The notes: generated by a model not told the origin, from the sequence alone. DNA of 64,000 nucleotides from Ralstonia condita (GCF_958405655.1 NZ_CATYWO010000001.1:806001-870000); one strand, 5' to 3'; shown: positions 17,735 to 24,785, numbered from the stretch's first letter. Program-made: numbers and translations.

Positions 17735-18697
17735 TCAGTCTCGCATTTCGCGGCCGGTCAGGCGCAGGAAAACGTCTTCGAGGTTGGCGGGGCGGTGGAG
17801 GTAACGCAGGCCGGGCATGGTGTGCGCTTCGCTCTGGGCGCGCAACGCCGCCACCAGGGGTTGTGGATCGCGTGCGTAACAGAAGAGCGTTTCGCCGCTG
17901 GTTTCCACGCGTTCGGCCAGCGGAGCGAGGAGCGTGCGCAGCGCGCTGAGTTCTTCGCCATAGACCTCGACCACGTCGCAGCCGATCTCGCGGGCGATGA
18001 GCTCGTGTGGCTTGCCCTGCGCGATCTTGCGGCCATTGTCGATCACGCACAGCTCATCGCAGAGGCGCTCGGCTTCTTCCATGAAGTGCGTCGTCAGCAG
18101 GATGGTCTTGCCATTCGCGAGCAGCGAACGCAGGCGCTCCCAGATCAGGTGGCGTGCCTGCGGGTCCAGCCCGGTGGTCGGCTCGTCCATGACCAGAATA
18201 TCCGGATCGTTGATGAGCGCCCGAGCAACCGTCAGCCGCCGCTTCATGCCGCCCGACAACGCGCGCACCTGTGCGTCAGCCTTTTGCTCGAGCCGTGCAA
18301 ATTCGAGCAGCGCAGGGATGCGTGCGCGGATCTCGGCAGAGGAGAGCCCAAAGTAACGCCCGAAGATGTGCAGGTTTTCCGTGACGGAAAAATCCGGGTC
18401 GAGATTGTCGAACTGCGGCACCACGCCCACTCGCATGCGCGCGCGGTGGGCAAACTCGGGGACCGCCTCGCCGCAGAGTTGCAGCGTGCCCGCGTCGGGC
18501 ATCGTCATGCCGAGCAGCATGCGCAGCGTGGTCGTCTTGCCTGCGCCATTTGGGCCCAGCAGTCCGAAGCACTGTCCGCGGCGGACCTTGAAGCTCAGGT
18601 TGTCGACCACGGTCTGGCCGCCGTACTGCTTGCGCAAGCCCTCGACGCTCAGGATCGGTGTGCTGCTCACGGCAAAGCCTGGGTGCTCGTATCGCAC
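17735..18697 (-). CDS. ABC transporter ATP-binding protein (NodI family)
   Basis: A 320-residue ATPase that should power the adjacent ABC-2 permease. It shows Walker A GPNGAGKTT, the Q-loop region VGVVPQFDNLD, the ABC signature LSGGMKRRL and Walker B ILVMDEPTTGLDP, with the switch histidine in LLTTHFMEEAERL. A C-terminal regulatory extension of about 80 residues follows, typical of the NodI/DrrA group. The start is GTG (complement of 18695-18697) with GGAGG five bases before it. The two genes form an operon terminated by the bidirectional hairpin at 16848-16880. Substrate unknown. Confidence 0.93.
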   Translation of the reverse strand: MRYEHPGFAVSSTPILSVEGLRKQYGGQTVVDNLSFKVRRGQCFGLLGPNGAGKTTTLRMLLGMTMPDAGTLQLCGEAVPEFAHRARMRVGVVPQFDNLDPDFSVTENLHIFGRYFGLSSAEIRARIPALLEFARLEQKADAQVRALSGGMKRRLTVARALINDPDILVMDEPTTGLDPQARHLIWERLRSLLANGKTILLTTHFMEEAERLCDELCVIDNGRKIAQGKPHELIAREIGCDVVEVYGEELSALRTLLAPLAERVETSGETLFCYARDPQPLVAALRAQSEAHTMPGLRYLHRPANLEDVFLRLTGREMRD

Positions 18698-18787
18698 GTC
18701 GCCTCCGTTGCAAAACGCCGATTATGCGCTCGCCCAGCCGTGCGCGTGCGAGGGGCATCCGCGAGGAAAGCCCCGCGCTCAGTCAAC

Positions 18788-18815
18788 AAAAAGGGCCAGG
18801 CATGCTGCCTGGCCC
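18788..18815 (-). terminator. Rho-independent terminator after the glycine-zipper lipoprotein
   Basis: On the minus strand a 10-bp stem (GGGCCAGGCA with TGCCTGGCCC, 3-base loop) is followed by TTTTTGTTG. It lies 24 bases after the stop codon of the gene at 18840-19040. Confidence 0.88.
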
Positions 18816-18839
18816 TCACCCGCGAACTGAGATACAGCG

Positions 18840-19040
18840 CTATCTGGTGGCCGCATTGCCGATCACGCCACCCAGCGCTGCGCCACCGAGCGTGGCGCCC
18901 GGGCCGCCCCAGATGGCCGCCCCGGCGATACCACCTGCAGCCGCCCCCAGTGCGGTATTGCGCTGCTTGGGTGTCATGTCCGCGCATCCGCTGACGGATG
19001 CCAACGCGGCCGCCAGGAACAAGGATACGAAGGCACGCAT
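18840..19040 (-). CDS. small glycine-zipper lipoprotein (OsmB-like)
   Basis: A 66-residue protein with a lipoprotein signal peptide (RAFVSLFLAAALASVSGC; lipobox VSGC). A glycine-zipper segment of alternating Gly/Ala (GAAAGGIAGAAIWGG, then GGAALGGVIGNA) follows. Such small outer-membrane lipoproteins, like OsmB, are often stress-inducible and can form or stabilise oligomeric membrane structures. The ATG at the complement of 19038-19040 is preferred over a TTG two codons earlier because GAGGAG stands at the right distance. It is a single-gene unit with its own terminator. Confidence 0.88.
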   Translation of the reverse strand: MRAFVSLFLAAALASVSGCADMTPKQRNTALGAAAGGIAGAAIWGGPGATLGGAALGGVIGNAATR

Positions 19041-19474
19041 AAACAACTCCTCGCGTCATTTGTATACCTGGATTAAAGGGCGCCGGCGCGACCATGTGCA
19101 GGCATCGCTGCCTGAAAACACTGTCAGCCGATTCCCACATGGCCGGGGATGCCTCCGGCAACAAAGTTCCCCGCGCGGGAACACGCCCTGTCCGTTCTGT
19201 CATGGCGTGCCGGCAGCCCCGGTGCCGGGCTGGGCCGATGGGGCGTGAGCATGTACCGCAGGGCGCCCACGCCCACGCGGCGAACGCCTCCGCATGCCAG
19301 ACGGACGGTCCTCGCCGGTTCCACCCCTCCCGGCGCGGTTCACGATGGACGATCTTGTCGCGAGACCGGTCGGACAGATGGGCGAGGTCAAGGAAATTGC
19401 TTTCGCCCGCGACTACACTGAAACGCCCGGCGCGTGCCGGACGCATTTACCCATCTCGCGAGGGAGAACCCGAC
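19041..19474. other. intergenic region with no recognised gene
   Basis: These 434 bases separate the minus-strand lipoprotein from the phasin gene. Open frames here are shadows without ribosome binding sites or recognisable products. Divergent promoters for both genes must lie here; I could not define them with confidence. Confidence 0.5.
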
Positions 19475-19972
19475 ATGATGACTCTGGAGCAACTCGGCCT
19501 GCTTCAACGCTCGCAGCTCGAAGCGTGGTTGGCCGTTACCGAAGAAACCGTTGACGGCGTCAATCGCCTGATCGGGCTCAACCTCCAAGCGTTCAAGGCC
19601 GGCTTTGGCGAAACCGGGCAGTGCCTGCACGAGGCTGCCGACGCACAGGACCCAGGCCAATGGTGGAGCGCGCAGGCGCGTTATCTGCAGCCTGCCGGCG
19701 AGCGGGTCTCGGGCTACACGCGCAATCTTGTCGAAATCGGGGTGCAGACGCAGAACGCCATCACCCGCGCGTTGCAGCGCCATGGCGACGAGGTGCGTCG
19801 CCAATGGGGCTTCGTCACCGAAAATTTTGTCGACGCCGCGCCTCCCGGCGCAGAAGCCGCGATCAGGTTCCTGAAGGCTTCGGTGGGCTTGGAAGTCGCT
19901 GCCGCGGAGGCTGCCGAGGAGGCCGTGGCCGAGGTGAGTGACGCGATCGCCAAGGACGAAGCGTCACATTGA
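19475..19972 (+). CDS. phasin family protein
   Basis: A 165-residue helical protein of the phasin family, which coats polyhydroxyalkanoate granules. It has the family pattern: an N-terminal helix (LEQLGLLQRSQLEAWLAVTEETVDGVNRLIGLNLQ) read here only by position (residues 4-38). The middle helix GVQTQNAITRALQRHGDEVRRQ and an Ala/Glu-rich C-terminal helix follow, with no TM segment. The ATG at 19475 follows AGGGAG; a second ATG is the next codon. It stands alone rather than beside a PHA synthase. A PHB depolymerase homologue occurs 30 kb away in the same window. Confidence 0.85.
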   Translation: MMTLEQLGLLQRSQLEAWLAVTEETVDGVNRLIGLNLQAFKAGFGETGQCLHEAADAQDPGQWWSAQARYLQPAGERVSGYTRNLVEIGVQTQNAITRALQRHGDEVRRQWGFVTENFVDAAPPGAEAAIRFLKASVGLEVAAAEAAEEAVAEVSDAIAKDEASH

Positions 19973-20079
19973 GGCAGCCGCGCACGGGCTAGCAATGTCG
20001 GCACGCTGCCGACGGCGATTTCGGTCCAGTCCTACAAAACGGTGCGGGACGGCGTCGACACTCCCACTGTGCGCATGTT

Positions 20080-20117
20080 TGTAGGCTTCCTACATGTCCA
20101 TCCAACATGTAGGAGGC
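20080..20117 (+). promoter_or_regulatory. two mutually exclusive hairpins, one hiding the Shine-Dalgarno of the 24-residue peptide
   Basis: Bases 20085-20097 can pair with 20105-20117 in a 13-bp stem (one G-U pair, 7-base loop). This buries the AGGAGG ribosome binding site at 20111-20116. Alternatively TGTAGG at 20080-20085 pairs perfectly with CCTACA at 20089-20094 (3-base loop). Both structures use the same CCTACA, so they exclude each other: one exposes and one hides the site. This is the geometry of a translational switch or RNA thermometer. It is read from sequence only; transcription of the region is assumed. Confidence 0.55.
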
Positions 20118-20121
20118 CGTC

Positions 20122-20196
20122 ATGCCCTATCTCGTTGCGTGGTTACTCGGTGTTCCCGCGTTCTTGTTGTTGTTGATCTGGCTGTTCGTGCATTGA
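20122..20196 (+). CDS. 24-residue membrane peptide
   Basis: A 24-residue peptide, starting MPYLVAWLLGVPAF and ending WLFVH, that is almost entirely one hydrophobic helix. It is preceded by a perfect AGGAGG five bases before the ATG, a far stronger site than most genes here have. That site lies inside a hairpin (20085-20117) that could control translation. Peptides of this length and style are common as hypothetical membrane proteins in Burkholderiales, but I cannot name a family or function. It is followed after 38 bases by a 79-residue hypothetical gene on the same strand. Confidence 0.6.
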   Translation: MPYLVAWLLGVPAFLLLLIWLFVH

Positions 20197-20234
20197 CGAG
20201 CGGCCGCGACGCTTCAATATGAACCGGAGGACAC

Positions 20235-20474
20235 ATGACTTTCCGAGACGATTGCAAGATCGAGGTGTCAGCCTATGAACTCTCGCCGAATGCATGGCGC
20301 GCGGAAGTGAGCATCCTGCATGCGAGCACCGGCCAGACGCTTCTGCCACGTACCACCGTGCGCGAATCGACGAATACCTACCCGAGCGCCAGCGTCGCCC
20401 TCGAAGCGGCCCGCGCCTATGCCGACGCAATGATCGCCGCTGGGGAGTTGGACTGCAGCCCGACGCCAGGTTGA
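20235..20474 (+). CDS. hypothetical protein, 79 residues
   Basis: A small soluble protein beginning MTFRDDCKIEVSAYELSPNA. GGAGG stands eight bases upstream of the ATG. The composition is ordinary: a short beta-rich N-terminal half, then an Ala-rich helix ASVALEAARAYADAMIAAG. There is no signal peptide or TM segment. I do not recognise the family. The regular codon usage and good ribosome binding site make it likely to be real. It may be co-transcribed with the upstream 24-residue peptide. Confidence 0.7.
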   Translation: MTFRDDCKIEVSAYELSPNAWRAEVSILHASTGQTLLPRTTVRESTNTYPSASVALEAARAYADAMIAAGELDCSPTPG

Positions 20475-20630
20475 GCTGCCGCGCCAGGGGTGTCGCGTGT
20501 GGAGGTTACGTTCTGTTACCAAATCGCGAGCACCGTATCACCTGCGTTTTTTGCCGTGAATACAATACAGATACCGTAATCGGCGCGGGCCAGGGTTTGG
20601 CTGGCGCTTCTCAAGCTGCAGGTGATGAAG

Positions 20631-20951
20631 ATGACTCGACGCAATGGGCTGTTGATTGCAGGTGCGGCGGCACTGGCGGTGCTGGCCGTGCCGCAGGTAG
20701 CGTCGGCGCACGTGAGCGTCGGCATTGGCTTCGGTATTCCGGTGGTTCCCGCTCCGGTGTATGTGGCACCTGCTCCGGTTTATTACCCGCCGCCGCCCCC
20801 GGCGTACTACGCGCCTCCGCCGCCCCCCGTGTATTACGCTCCGGCGCCCGTGTACTACGGTCCACCTCCGGTGGTGGTCGGTGCGGGGTGGTATCGGTGG
20901 GGGCCACGGTACCGCTGGTATGACGGCCGTCGCTGGGGACACTGGCGTTGA
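20631..20951 (+). CDS. secreted proline/tyrosine-rich protein
   Basis: A 106-residue exported protein. A Sec signal peptide (TRRNGLLIAGAAALAVLA to ASA, about residues 2-25) is followed by a low-complexity segment of PVY, APAPVYYPP and PPPPAYY units (about residues 38-80). A short basic tail rich in W, R and Y (WYRWGPRYRWYDGRRWGHWR, the last 20 residues) ends it. Similar YXPP-repeat exported proteins are frequent in Burkholderiales without known function. The start could be ATG 20625 or 20631; AGGTG six bases before 20631 favours the latter. A terminator follows within 20 bases. Confidence 0.8.
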   Translation: MTRRNGLLIAGAAALAVLAVPQVASAHVSVGIGFGIPVVPAPVYVAPAPVYYPPPPPAYYAPPPPPVYYAPAPVYYGPPPVVVGAGWYRWGPRYRWYDGRRWGHWR

Positions 20952-20969
20952 ACGGCAGGCTGCTCGATG

Positions 20970-20994
20970 AAAAGGCTCCCTTGGGAGCCTTTTT
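20970..20994 (+). terminator. Rho-independent terminator
   Basis: AAAAGGCTCCC pairs with GGGAGCCTTTT across a two-base turn and is followed by T-rich sequence. It ends the Pro/Tyr-rich protein transcript and could also act on the minus strand. Confidence 0.88.
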
Positions 20995-21143
20995 CTTTGC
21001 CGGCACGCCGCAGGCACGGCATCTGCGTAGAAATCCACGACGGGCAAGCGACGTGGTTGCTACGTGACAAACGCGCACGGGGCAGAACCGACGGCGTCCT
21101 TGGCCGATCGCATGTTCACACTGCCATGACCGAAGGAGGCCAC

Positions 21144-21413
21144 ATGCAAGTCACGACGCAACGATCTGCAATCCGCGCCCTCGCCGTTACCGCAGGCGGC
21201 TTGGCGCTCGCGCTCGGCGCGACAGTCGCGCACGCCGGCTCGATCGAGCCCGACCAGCCGATCCACAAGGTGAGCCGTGCAGACCTTTACACCGATGGTG
21301 CGAAGATCGGCCGTGCCGATCCCTACACAGACGGTGCCAGGACGGCGCCCCCCGGCCCGTACACGGAAGGCGCCGGGGTCGGCCGCCGGGATCCCTATAC
21401 CGATGGCGCTTGA
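21144..21413 (+). CDS. secreted DPYTDGA-repeat protein
   Basis: An 89-residue protein with a Sec signal peptide (about residues 1-31, cleaved near VAHAG). The mature part is about 58 residues and contains four copies of an 11-13-residue unit ending in YTDGA or YTEGA (ADLYTDGA, ADPYTDGA, PGPYTEGA, RDPYTDGA). The linkers contain GR or PP. The ATG follows AAGGAGG. The repeat carries regularly spaced Asp, Tyr and Thr residues, suggesting a binding or structural surface, but no function is known to me. It is flanked by terminators on both sides, so it is a monocistronic unit. Confidence 0.82.
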   Translation: MQVTTQRSAIRALAVTAGGLALALGATVAHAGSIEPDQPIHKVSRADLYTDGAKIGRADPYTDGARTAPPGPYTEGAGVGRRDPYTDGA

Positions 21414-21436
21414 TCCGCCGTTGCCGCACGACATCC

Positions 21437-21463
21437 AGCCCGGGTCACACCGGGCTTTTTCTT
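21437..21463 (+). terminator. Rho-independent terminator after the DPYTDGA-repeat gene
   Basis: AGCCCGG pairs with CCGGGCT around a 6-base loop and is followed by TTTTCTTG, 24 bases after the stop codon. Confidence 0.88.
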
Positions 21464-21664
21464 GCCTGTCGGCTGCGCGTGCGTGGCGGAAGAACATTCA
21501 CCTGGCAAGCCGCGCACGCGCGACGATACTGAAGATGCAGAAATGTATCGGCTCCTTTGCGCTGGATGAAGAGGATCGTGCTCTGGAAGCGGCGCACGCC
21601 GGTGGCATACTTTCGCTTTGCGCGGCATTCGCGCATCCGTATCACCTCGACCAAGGAGAACGTC

Positions 21665-22078
21665 ATGAAAACCAAGCCCTGCCTGTGCCAGGACGATGTC
21701 ACCAAAATCCTGGATGCCGCCGAGAAGGAAGCGCGCGCGCATCAATGGGCTGTGACGATCGCCGTGGTCGATGACGGCGGCCATCTGATGGGCCTGCGCC
21801 GCATGGACGGCTGCGCAGTCATCTCTGCGTACATTGCACCGGAAAAGGCCAAGACGGCCGCGCTGGGCCGCCGTGAATCGAAGATCTACGAGGACATCAT
21901 CAACAACGGCCGTATCTCGTTCCTGTCTGCACCGCACCTGCAAGGCATGCTGGAGGGCGGCGTCCCCATTCTGGTGGAAGGCGTTTGTGCCGGCGCCGTG
22001 GGCGTATCGGGCGTGAAGTCGTCGGAAGACGTGCAGATCGCCAAGGCGGGCATTGCCGCTGTGCACGTGATCTGCTGA
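21665..22078 (+). CDS. GlcG/HbpS family haem-binding-type protein
   Basis: A 137-residue protein of the GlcG/HbpS family, small alpha/beta proteins found in glycolate operons, as corrinoid-binding adaptors, and as haem-binding HbpS. It has the family pattern AVVDDGGHLMGLRRMDG, then APEKAKTAALG, and the glycine-rich GGVPILVEGVCAGAVGVSG. There is no signal peptide, so it should be cytoplasmic. The ATG follows AAGGAG. It is convergent with hemP (197 bases away), and the neighbouring genes concern iron and haem, which makes a haem-related role plausible, but this is inference from context. Confidence 0.85.
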   Translation: MKTKPCLCQDDVTKILDAAEKEARAHQWAVTIAVVDDGGHLMGLRRMDGCAVISAYIAPEKAKTAALGRRESKIYEDIINNGRISFLSAPHLQGMLEGGVPILVEGVCAGAVGVSGVKSSEDVQIAKAGIAAVHVIC

Positions 22079-22107
22079 TACGCAGATCGCGAAGTGGCCC
22101 GAAGAGG

Positions 22108-22136
22108 AGGGCGTGGCGCAAGTCGCGCCCTTTTTT
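22108..22136 (+). terminator. Rho-independent terminator after the GlcG/HbpS gene
   Basis: GGGCG pairs with CGCCC around an inner GC-rich region and is followed by TTTTTT at 22131-22136, about 30 bases after the stop codon. Confidence 0.8.
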
Positions 22137-22275
22137 CTTTGGGTGGCGAGAAAAGAACGGCTTGGCTGGCGGTCGTCAGGCAGACGGGTCTGGACGTCTG
22201 CCAACGCGAAATGACGATGGCTGGCTACGGCCGAATGTCTCCTGAGAGAGATGTCCCCACAAAAGCCGGTGCGTG

Positions 22276-22545
22276 TTACTTGGTCAGGATCAGCTTGCCA
22301 AAGCGCGTCACACGCAGGGTGTACACAGCGCCGTTGTGATGGATGGCCACCGCGTTCTGACCGGCGAAGAGCTGCTCCGAGGTCATCGTCCTTGTCGCGG
22401 TGCCTGCCGTGGCGGCGGGCTCGGCAGCTTGCGCGGCTGCGGGTGCAGGTGCGGCGTCGGCGCGGGTTGGGCGTGTGCGGGCCACGATGATATGGCGGCG
22501 GCGTGTCACGGTGCGTCCTGCGTCTTGGTGTTCGGCGGCAATCAT
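22276..22545 (-). CDS. hemP: hemin uptake protein HemP
   Basis: An 89-residue protein whose C-terminal 40 residues match the HemP/HmuP family: LFAGQNAVAIHHNGAVYTLR followed by GKLILTK at the very end. HemP/HmuP proteins are small iron-responsive activators or adaptors needed for haem-uptake gene expression in Bradyrhizobium and Burkholderia. The N-terminal half (basic, then Ala-rich) is not conserved, and translation might start later, at the Met before TSEQLF. The upstream promoter at 22608-22636 is overlapped by a Fur box, implying iron repression. It stands downstream of exbD on the same strand but has its own promoter. Confidence 0.87.
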   Translation of the reverse strand: MIAAEHQDAGRTVTRRRHIIVARTRPTRADAAPAPAAAQAAEPAATAGTATRTMTSEQLFAGQNAVAIHHNGAVYTLRVTRFGKLILTK

Positions 22546-22575
22546 TGAGCGTTCCAGGCGAGCAGCAAAGCGTTG

Positions 22576-22596
22576 GCTGGAAAGAGCGTTTCCAGC
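22576..22596 (-). promoter_or_regulatory. stem-loop in the hemP leader
   Basis: GCTGGAAA at 22576-22583 and TTTCCAGC at 22589-22596 form a perfect 8-bp stem with a 5-base loop. It lies between the predicted transcription start (near 22600) and the hemP ATG, so it would be at the very 5' end of the mRNA. It could stabilise the message or influence initiation. Confidence 0.45.
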
Positions 22597-22607
22597 GAAT
22601 ACGCAGC

Positions 22608-22636
22608 AGAATAAATGAGAATCGTTATCATTTCAA
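22608..22636 (-). promoter_or_regulatory. hemP promoter with Fur box filling the spacer
   Basis: On the minus strand TTGAAA (complement of 22631-22636) and TATTCT (complement of 22608-22613) are exactly 17 bases apart. The 19-base sequence 22614-22632 fills the spacer. It contains TGAGAATCGTTATCA, which matches the 7-1-7 Fur core TGATAATNATTATCA at all but two positions. Fur-iron binding here would block RNA polymerase. Confidence 0.8.
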
Positions 22637-22714
22637 GGTTCGCCTGACGATGTGCTGAGCCCTTGCGCCCCAGGGGTCACTGATCTCGCGGTGCACGATG
22701 CTTGAAATGACGAA

Positions 22715-22735
22715 CCCCCGCGCGAGGGCGGGGGG
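22715..22735 (-). terminator. GC-rich hairpin after exbD, possible terminator
   Basis: CCCCCGC and GCGGGGG form a strong stem 27 bases after the exbD stop codon on the minus strand. No T-run follows, so termination would be weak; the separate hemP promoter fits incomplete readthrough. Confidence 0.45.
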
Positions 22736-22761
22736 TGAGTGACGTCAGCCTGCCGGCGGTG

Positions 22762-23175
22762 TCAGTTACGCTGCGGCTCGGTGACGAAGCCGATGCGGGC
22801 GAGGCCTCCGCGCTGGATGGCCGCCATCACCTGCGCCACGCGTTCATAACGGACGTTCCGATCCGCCCGCAGATGCATTTCGGGCTGGGGCTGCTGCTGC
22901 GCGGCCTGGGCAATATCCGCCTGCAGCGTGGCCTCGTCGACCGGCTGGTTGTTCCAGAACACCTGGCCCTGCGCGTCGATCTCCACGTTCACGCTTTGCG
23001 GCTTGGCATCGTCGGGTTTGTTGGAGGCGCGCGGCAGGTCAATCTTCACCGCATGGTTGATCACGGGAATCGTAATGATGAAGATGATGAGCAGCACCAA
23101 CATGACGTCGACCAGCGGCGTCATGTTGATTTCGCTCATGACGTCGTCATCGCTGTCGAAAGATCCGAAGGCCAT
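22762..23175 (-). CDS. exbD: biopolymer transport protein ExbD
   Basis: ExbD is the periplasm-spanning partner of ExbB in the proton-driven motor that energises TonB. The 137-residue protein has a short cytoplasmic N-terminus (SDDDVMSEINMTPLVDVML), one TM helix (about residues 20-42) with the functionally essential Asp in PLVDVML, and a periplasmic domain. It starts 9 bases after exbB. tonB, exbB and exbD are read in that order from a Fur-boxed promoter at 24861-24888. Confidence 0.95.
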   Translation of the reverse strand: MAFGSFDSDDDVMSEINMTPLVDVMLVLLIIFIITIPVINHAVKIDLPRASNKPDDAKPQSVNVEIDAQGQVFWNNQPVDEATLQADIAQAAQQQPQPEMHLRADRNVRYERVAQVMAAIQRGGLARIGFVTEPQRN

Positions 23176-23184
23176 GGCGACTCC

Positions 23185-23913
23185 TTACTGCGGCTTCACA
23201 GCGGTGAGGCGGACGCCGCCGTCGTCACGCTGACTGCTCGGGCGCAGGCGTGCGCCGGTCACGAAGTAAGCGTGCAGGTCATGTGCAAAGCGGTTGAGCT
23301 TGGCGATGACGGCCTTGTTGCCGCGTGTGAGGGCGTTGTAGCCCAGCACCGCCGGAATGGCCACCGCCAGGCCGAATGCCGTCATGATGAGCGATTCCCC
23401 CACGGGGCCGGCCACCTTGTCGATGGTGGGCACGCCCACCGCGCCAATGCCGAGCAGCGCGTGATAAATGCCCCACACGGTCCCGAACAGGCCGACGAAT
23501 GGCGCAGTCGAACCGACCGACGCCAGCACGGCCAGACCGGATTGCATCTGCCCGACCGATTCATCGATGGCGCTCTTGAGCGAACGCGTGATCCAGTCGG
23601 AAATATCCATCACGTCATGCAATTGCGGCTGGCTGGCGCGATGGTGCTGCGCGGCTTCGCGGCCGGTTTGTGCAAGCGTGTAGAACGGATTGTCCTTGGG
23701 TGAGCCCAGCGTCTGCATCGCGTGATCGAAATCATCGGAATGCCAGAAGCGCTTTTCAGCGCCTTGCGCCATCGACTTGAGGCGCACGATATCCCACGCC
23801 TTGGTGAGGATGACGATCCACGAGGCGAGCGACATGATCAGCAGCAGAATCGCCGTGGCGCGCGTGACGATGTCGCCTTGTGTCCAGAGGTGGGAAAGAC
23901 CGAGTTCCTGCAT
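23185..23913 (-). CDS. exbB: biopolymer transport protein ExbB (MotA/TolQ/ExbB family)
   Basis: ExbB forms the pentameric proton channel scaffold of the TonB motor. The 242-residue protein has an N-terminal TM helix (about 15-35), a long cytoplasmic loop, and two further TM helices. The channel signature STAPFVGLFGTVWGIYHAL and the last helix ESLIMTAFGLAVAIPAVLGYN are conserved. It lies 33 bases after tonB and 9 before exbD. No TonB-dependent receptor gene is adjacent, so this energiser set presumably serves receptors elsewhere. Confidence 0.95.
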   Translation of the reverse strand: MQELGLSHLWTQGDIVTRATAILLLIMSLASWIVILTKAWDIVRLKSMAQGAEKRFWHSDDFDHAMQTLGSPKDNPFYTLAQTGREAAQHHRASQPQLHDVMDISDWITRSLKSAIDESVGQMQSGLAVLASVGSTAPFVGLFGTVWGIYHALLGIGAVGVPTIDKVAGPVGESLIMTAFGLAVAIPAVLGYNALTRGNKAVIAKLNRFAHDLHAYFVTGARLRPSSQRDDGGVRLTAVKPQ

Positions 23914-23946
23914 AGTGGGTTTCCTGATGACGAGAGACAGATCGGA

Positions 23947-24606
23947 TTAGTTATCGAGCTTGAACACGTACGGCTTGCTGGCCACGACGGGCACAGCACG
24001 GCCGTTCTGCTTGTATGGAGTGCACTTGATGCCGCGGGCCGCTTCGGTAGCTGCGCGGTCCAGGCGAGGGGAGCCAGACGACGTGACTACGGCCACATTG
24101 GTGACCTCGCCAGCTGTGCCGATGGAGAGTTTGACCAGCGTGCGGCCTTCCTCGCCCATCTTTTGCGACATCGATGGGTATACCGGTTGGGGGTCGCTGC
24201 ACTGGATGTCATTGAGGCCGACGCTGATCGGGCCCGATGGTACGGGTGCGGGCGCAGGCGCTGCCTCGACGGGCGGGGCAGGCGGCGCGGGCGGTGCCGG
24301 GGGCGCCACGGGTGCGTTGTCCGATGGCGGCAGCGCGGGCGTCGGCATCGGGGTCGGCCTGGGCTGCGGCGCCGGCTTGACCAGATTGACCTGCTTGGGT
24401 GCTTCCTGCTTCACGGGCGGCTGTTTGGGCGGCTCCGGCTGCCGGATCGGCTCCGGCCGCACTGCGGGAATGAGGTTCACCTGCAGTTCAGGCGGCGCCT
24501 CCTCGCTGAGGGGCGGCTGAATCAGGCCGAGCTGGATCATCATCAGCACGCCCGCGTGCAGCATCAGCACGACCACCAGGATCTTGAGAGTACGTGGGTG
24601 AATCAT
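23947..24606 (-). CDS. tonB: energy transducer TonB
   Basis: TonB links the ExbB-ExbD motor to outer-membrane receptors. The 219-residue protein has an N-terminal TM anchor (about residues 7-26), a proline-rich periplasmic spacer with PEPPKQPPVKQE and PTPMPTPALPP stretches, and a C-terminal TonB domain. The C-terminal domain shows YPSMSQKMGEEGRTLVKLSIG and SGSPRLDRAATEAARG. The ATG at the complement of 24604-24606 is preferred over an in-frame TTG one codon earlier. First main gene of the tonB-exbB-exbD operon; a 21-residue hydrophobic reading frame precedes it in the leader. Confidence 0.95.
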   Translation of the reverse strand: MIHPRTLKILVVVLMLHAGVLMMIQLGLIQPPLSEEAPPELQVNLIPAVRPEPIRQPEPPKQPPVKQEAPKQVNLVKPAPQPRPTPMPTPALPPSDNAPVAPPAPPAPPAPPVEAAPAPAPVPSGPISVGLNDIQCSDPQPVYPSMSQKMGEEGRTLVKLSIGTAGEVTNVAVVTSSGSPRLDRAATEAARGIKCTPYKQNGRAVPVVASKPYVFKLDN

Positions 24607-24671
24607 CAACGACCGGGAATCGAAGGCAGAAAGGGTTAGTGTGCGGCGTGTCTGGCAGCAGGACGAAGGCT

Positions 24672-24737
24672 TCAGCGCTTGCCAAAAACGAGCAATGAAA
24701 CGCCGATGCTGATGAGCAGACTGAGGAGCAGTTCCAT
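24672..24737 (-). CDS. possible 21-residue leader peptide of the tonB operon
   Basis: A short minus-strand frame encodes MELLLSLLISIGVSLLVFGK plus a final Arg: a single hydrophobic helix with a basic end. It lies in the leader between the Fur-controlled promoter (24861-24888) and tonB, with a weak AGG seven bases before the ATG. A membrane peptide or a chance frame are both possible. The clean TM-like composition in an otherwise non-coding leader is the only support. Confidence 0.35.
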   Translation of the reverse strand: MELLLSLLISIGVSLLVFGKR

Positions 24738-24785
24738 GACGCCTAGCGTTGGAGCCAGCGGGGTCGCCGCCAGCATGGCAGGTAT

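Noticed and set aside
22735..23703. A long plus-strand open frame (322 codons) opposite exbD and exbB.
   Set aside because: It is His/Arg-rich and lacks a ribosome binding site. It mirrors the conserved minus-strand genes, a usual artefact of high-GC coding DNA.
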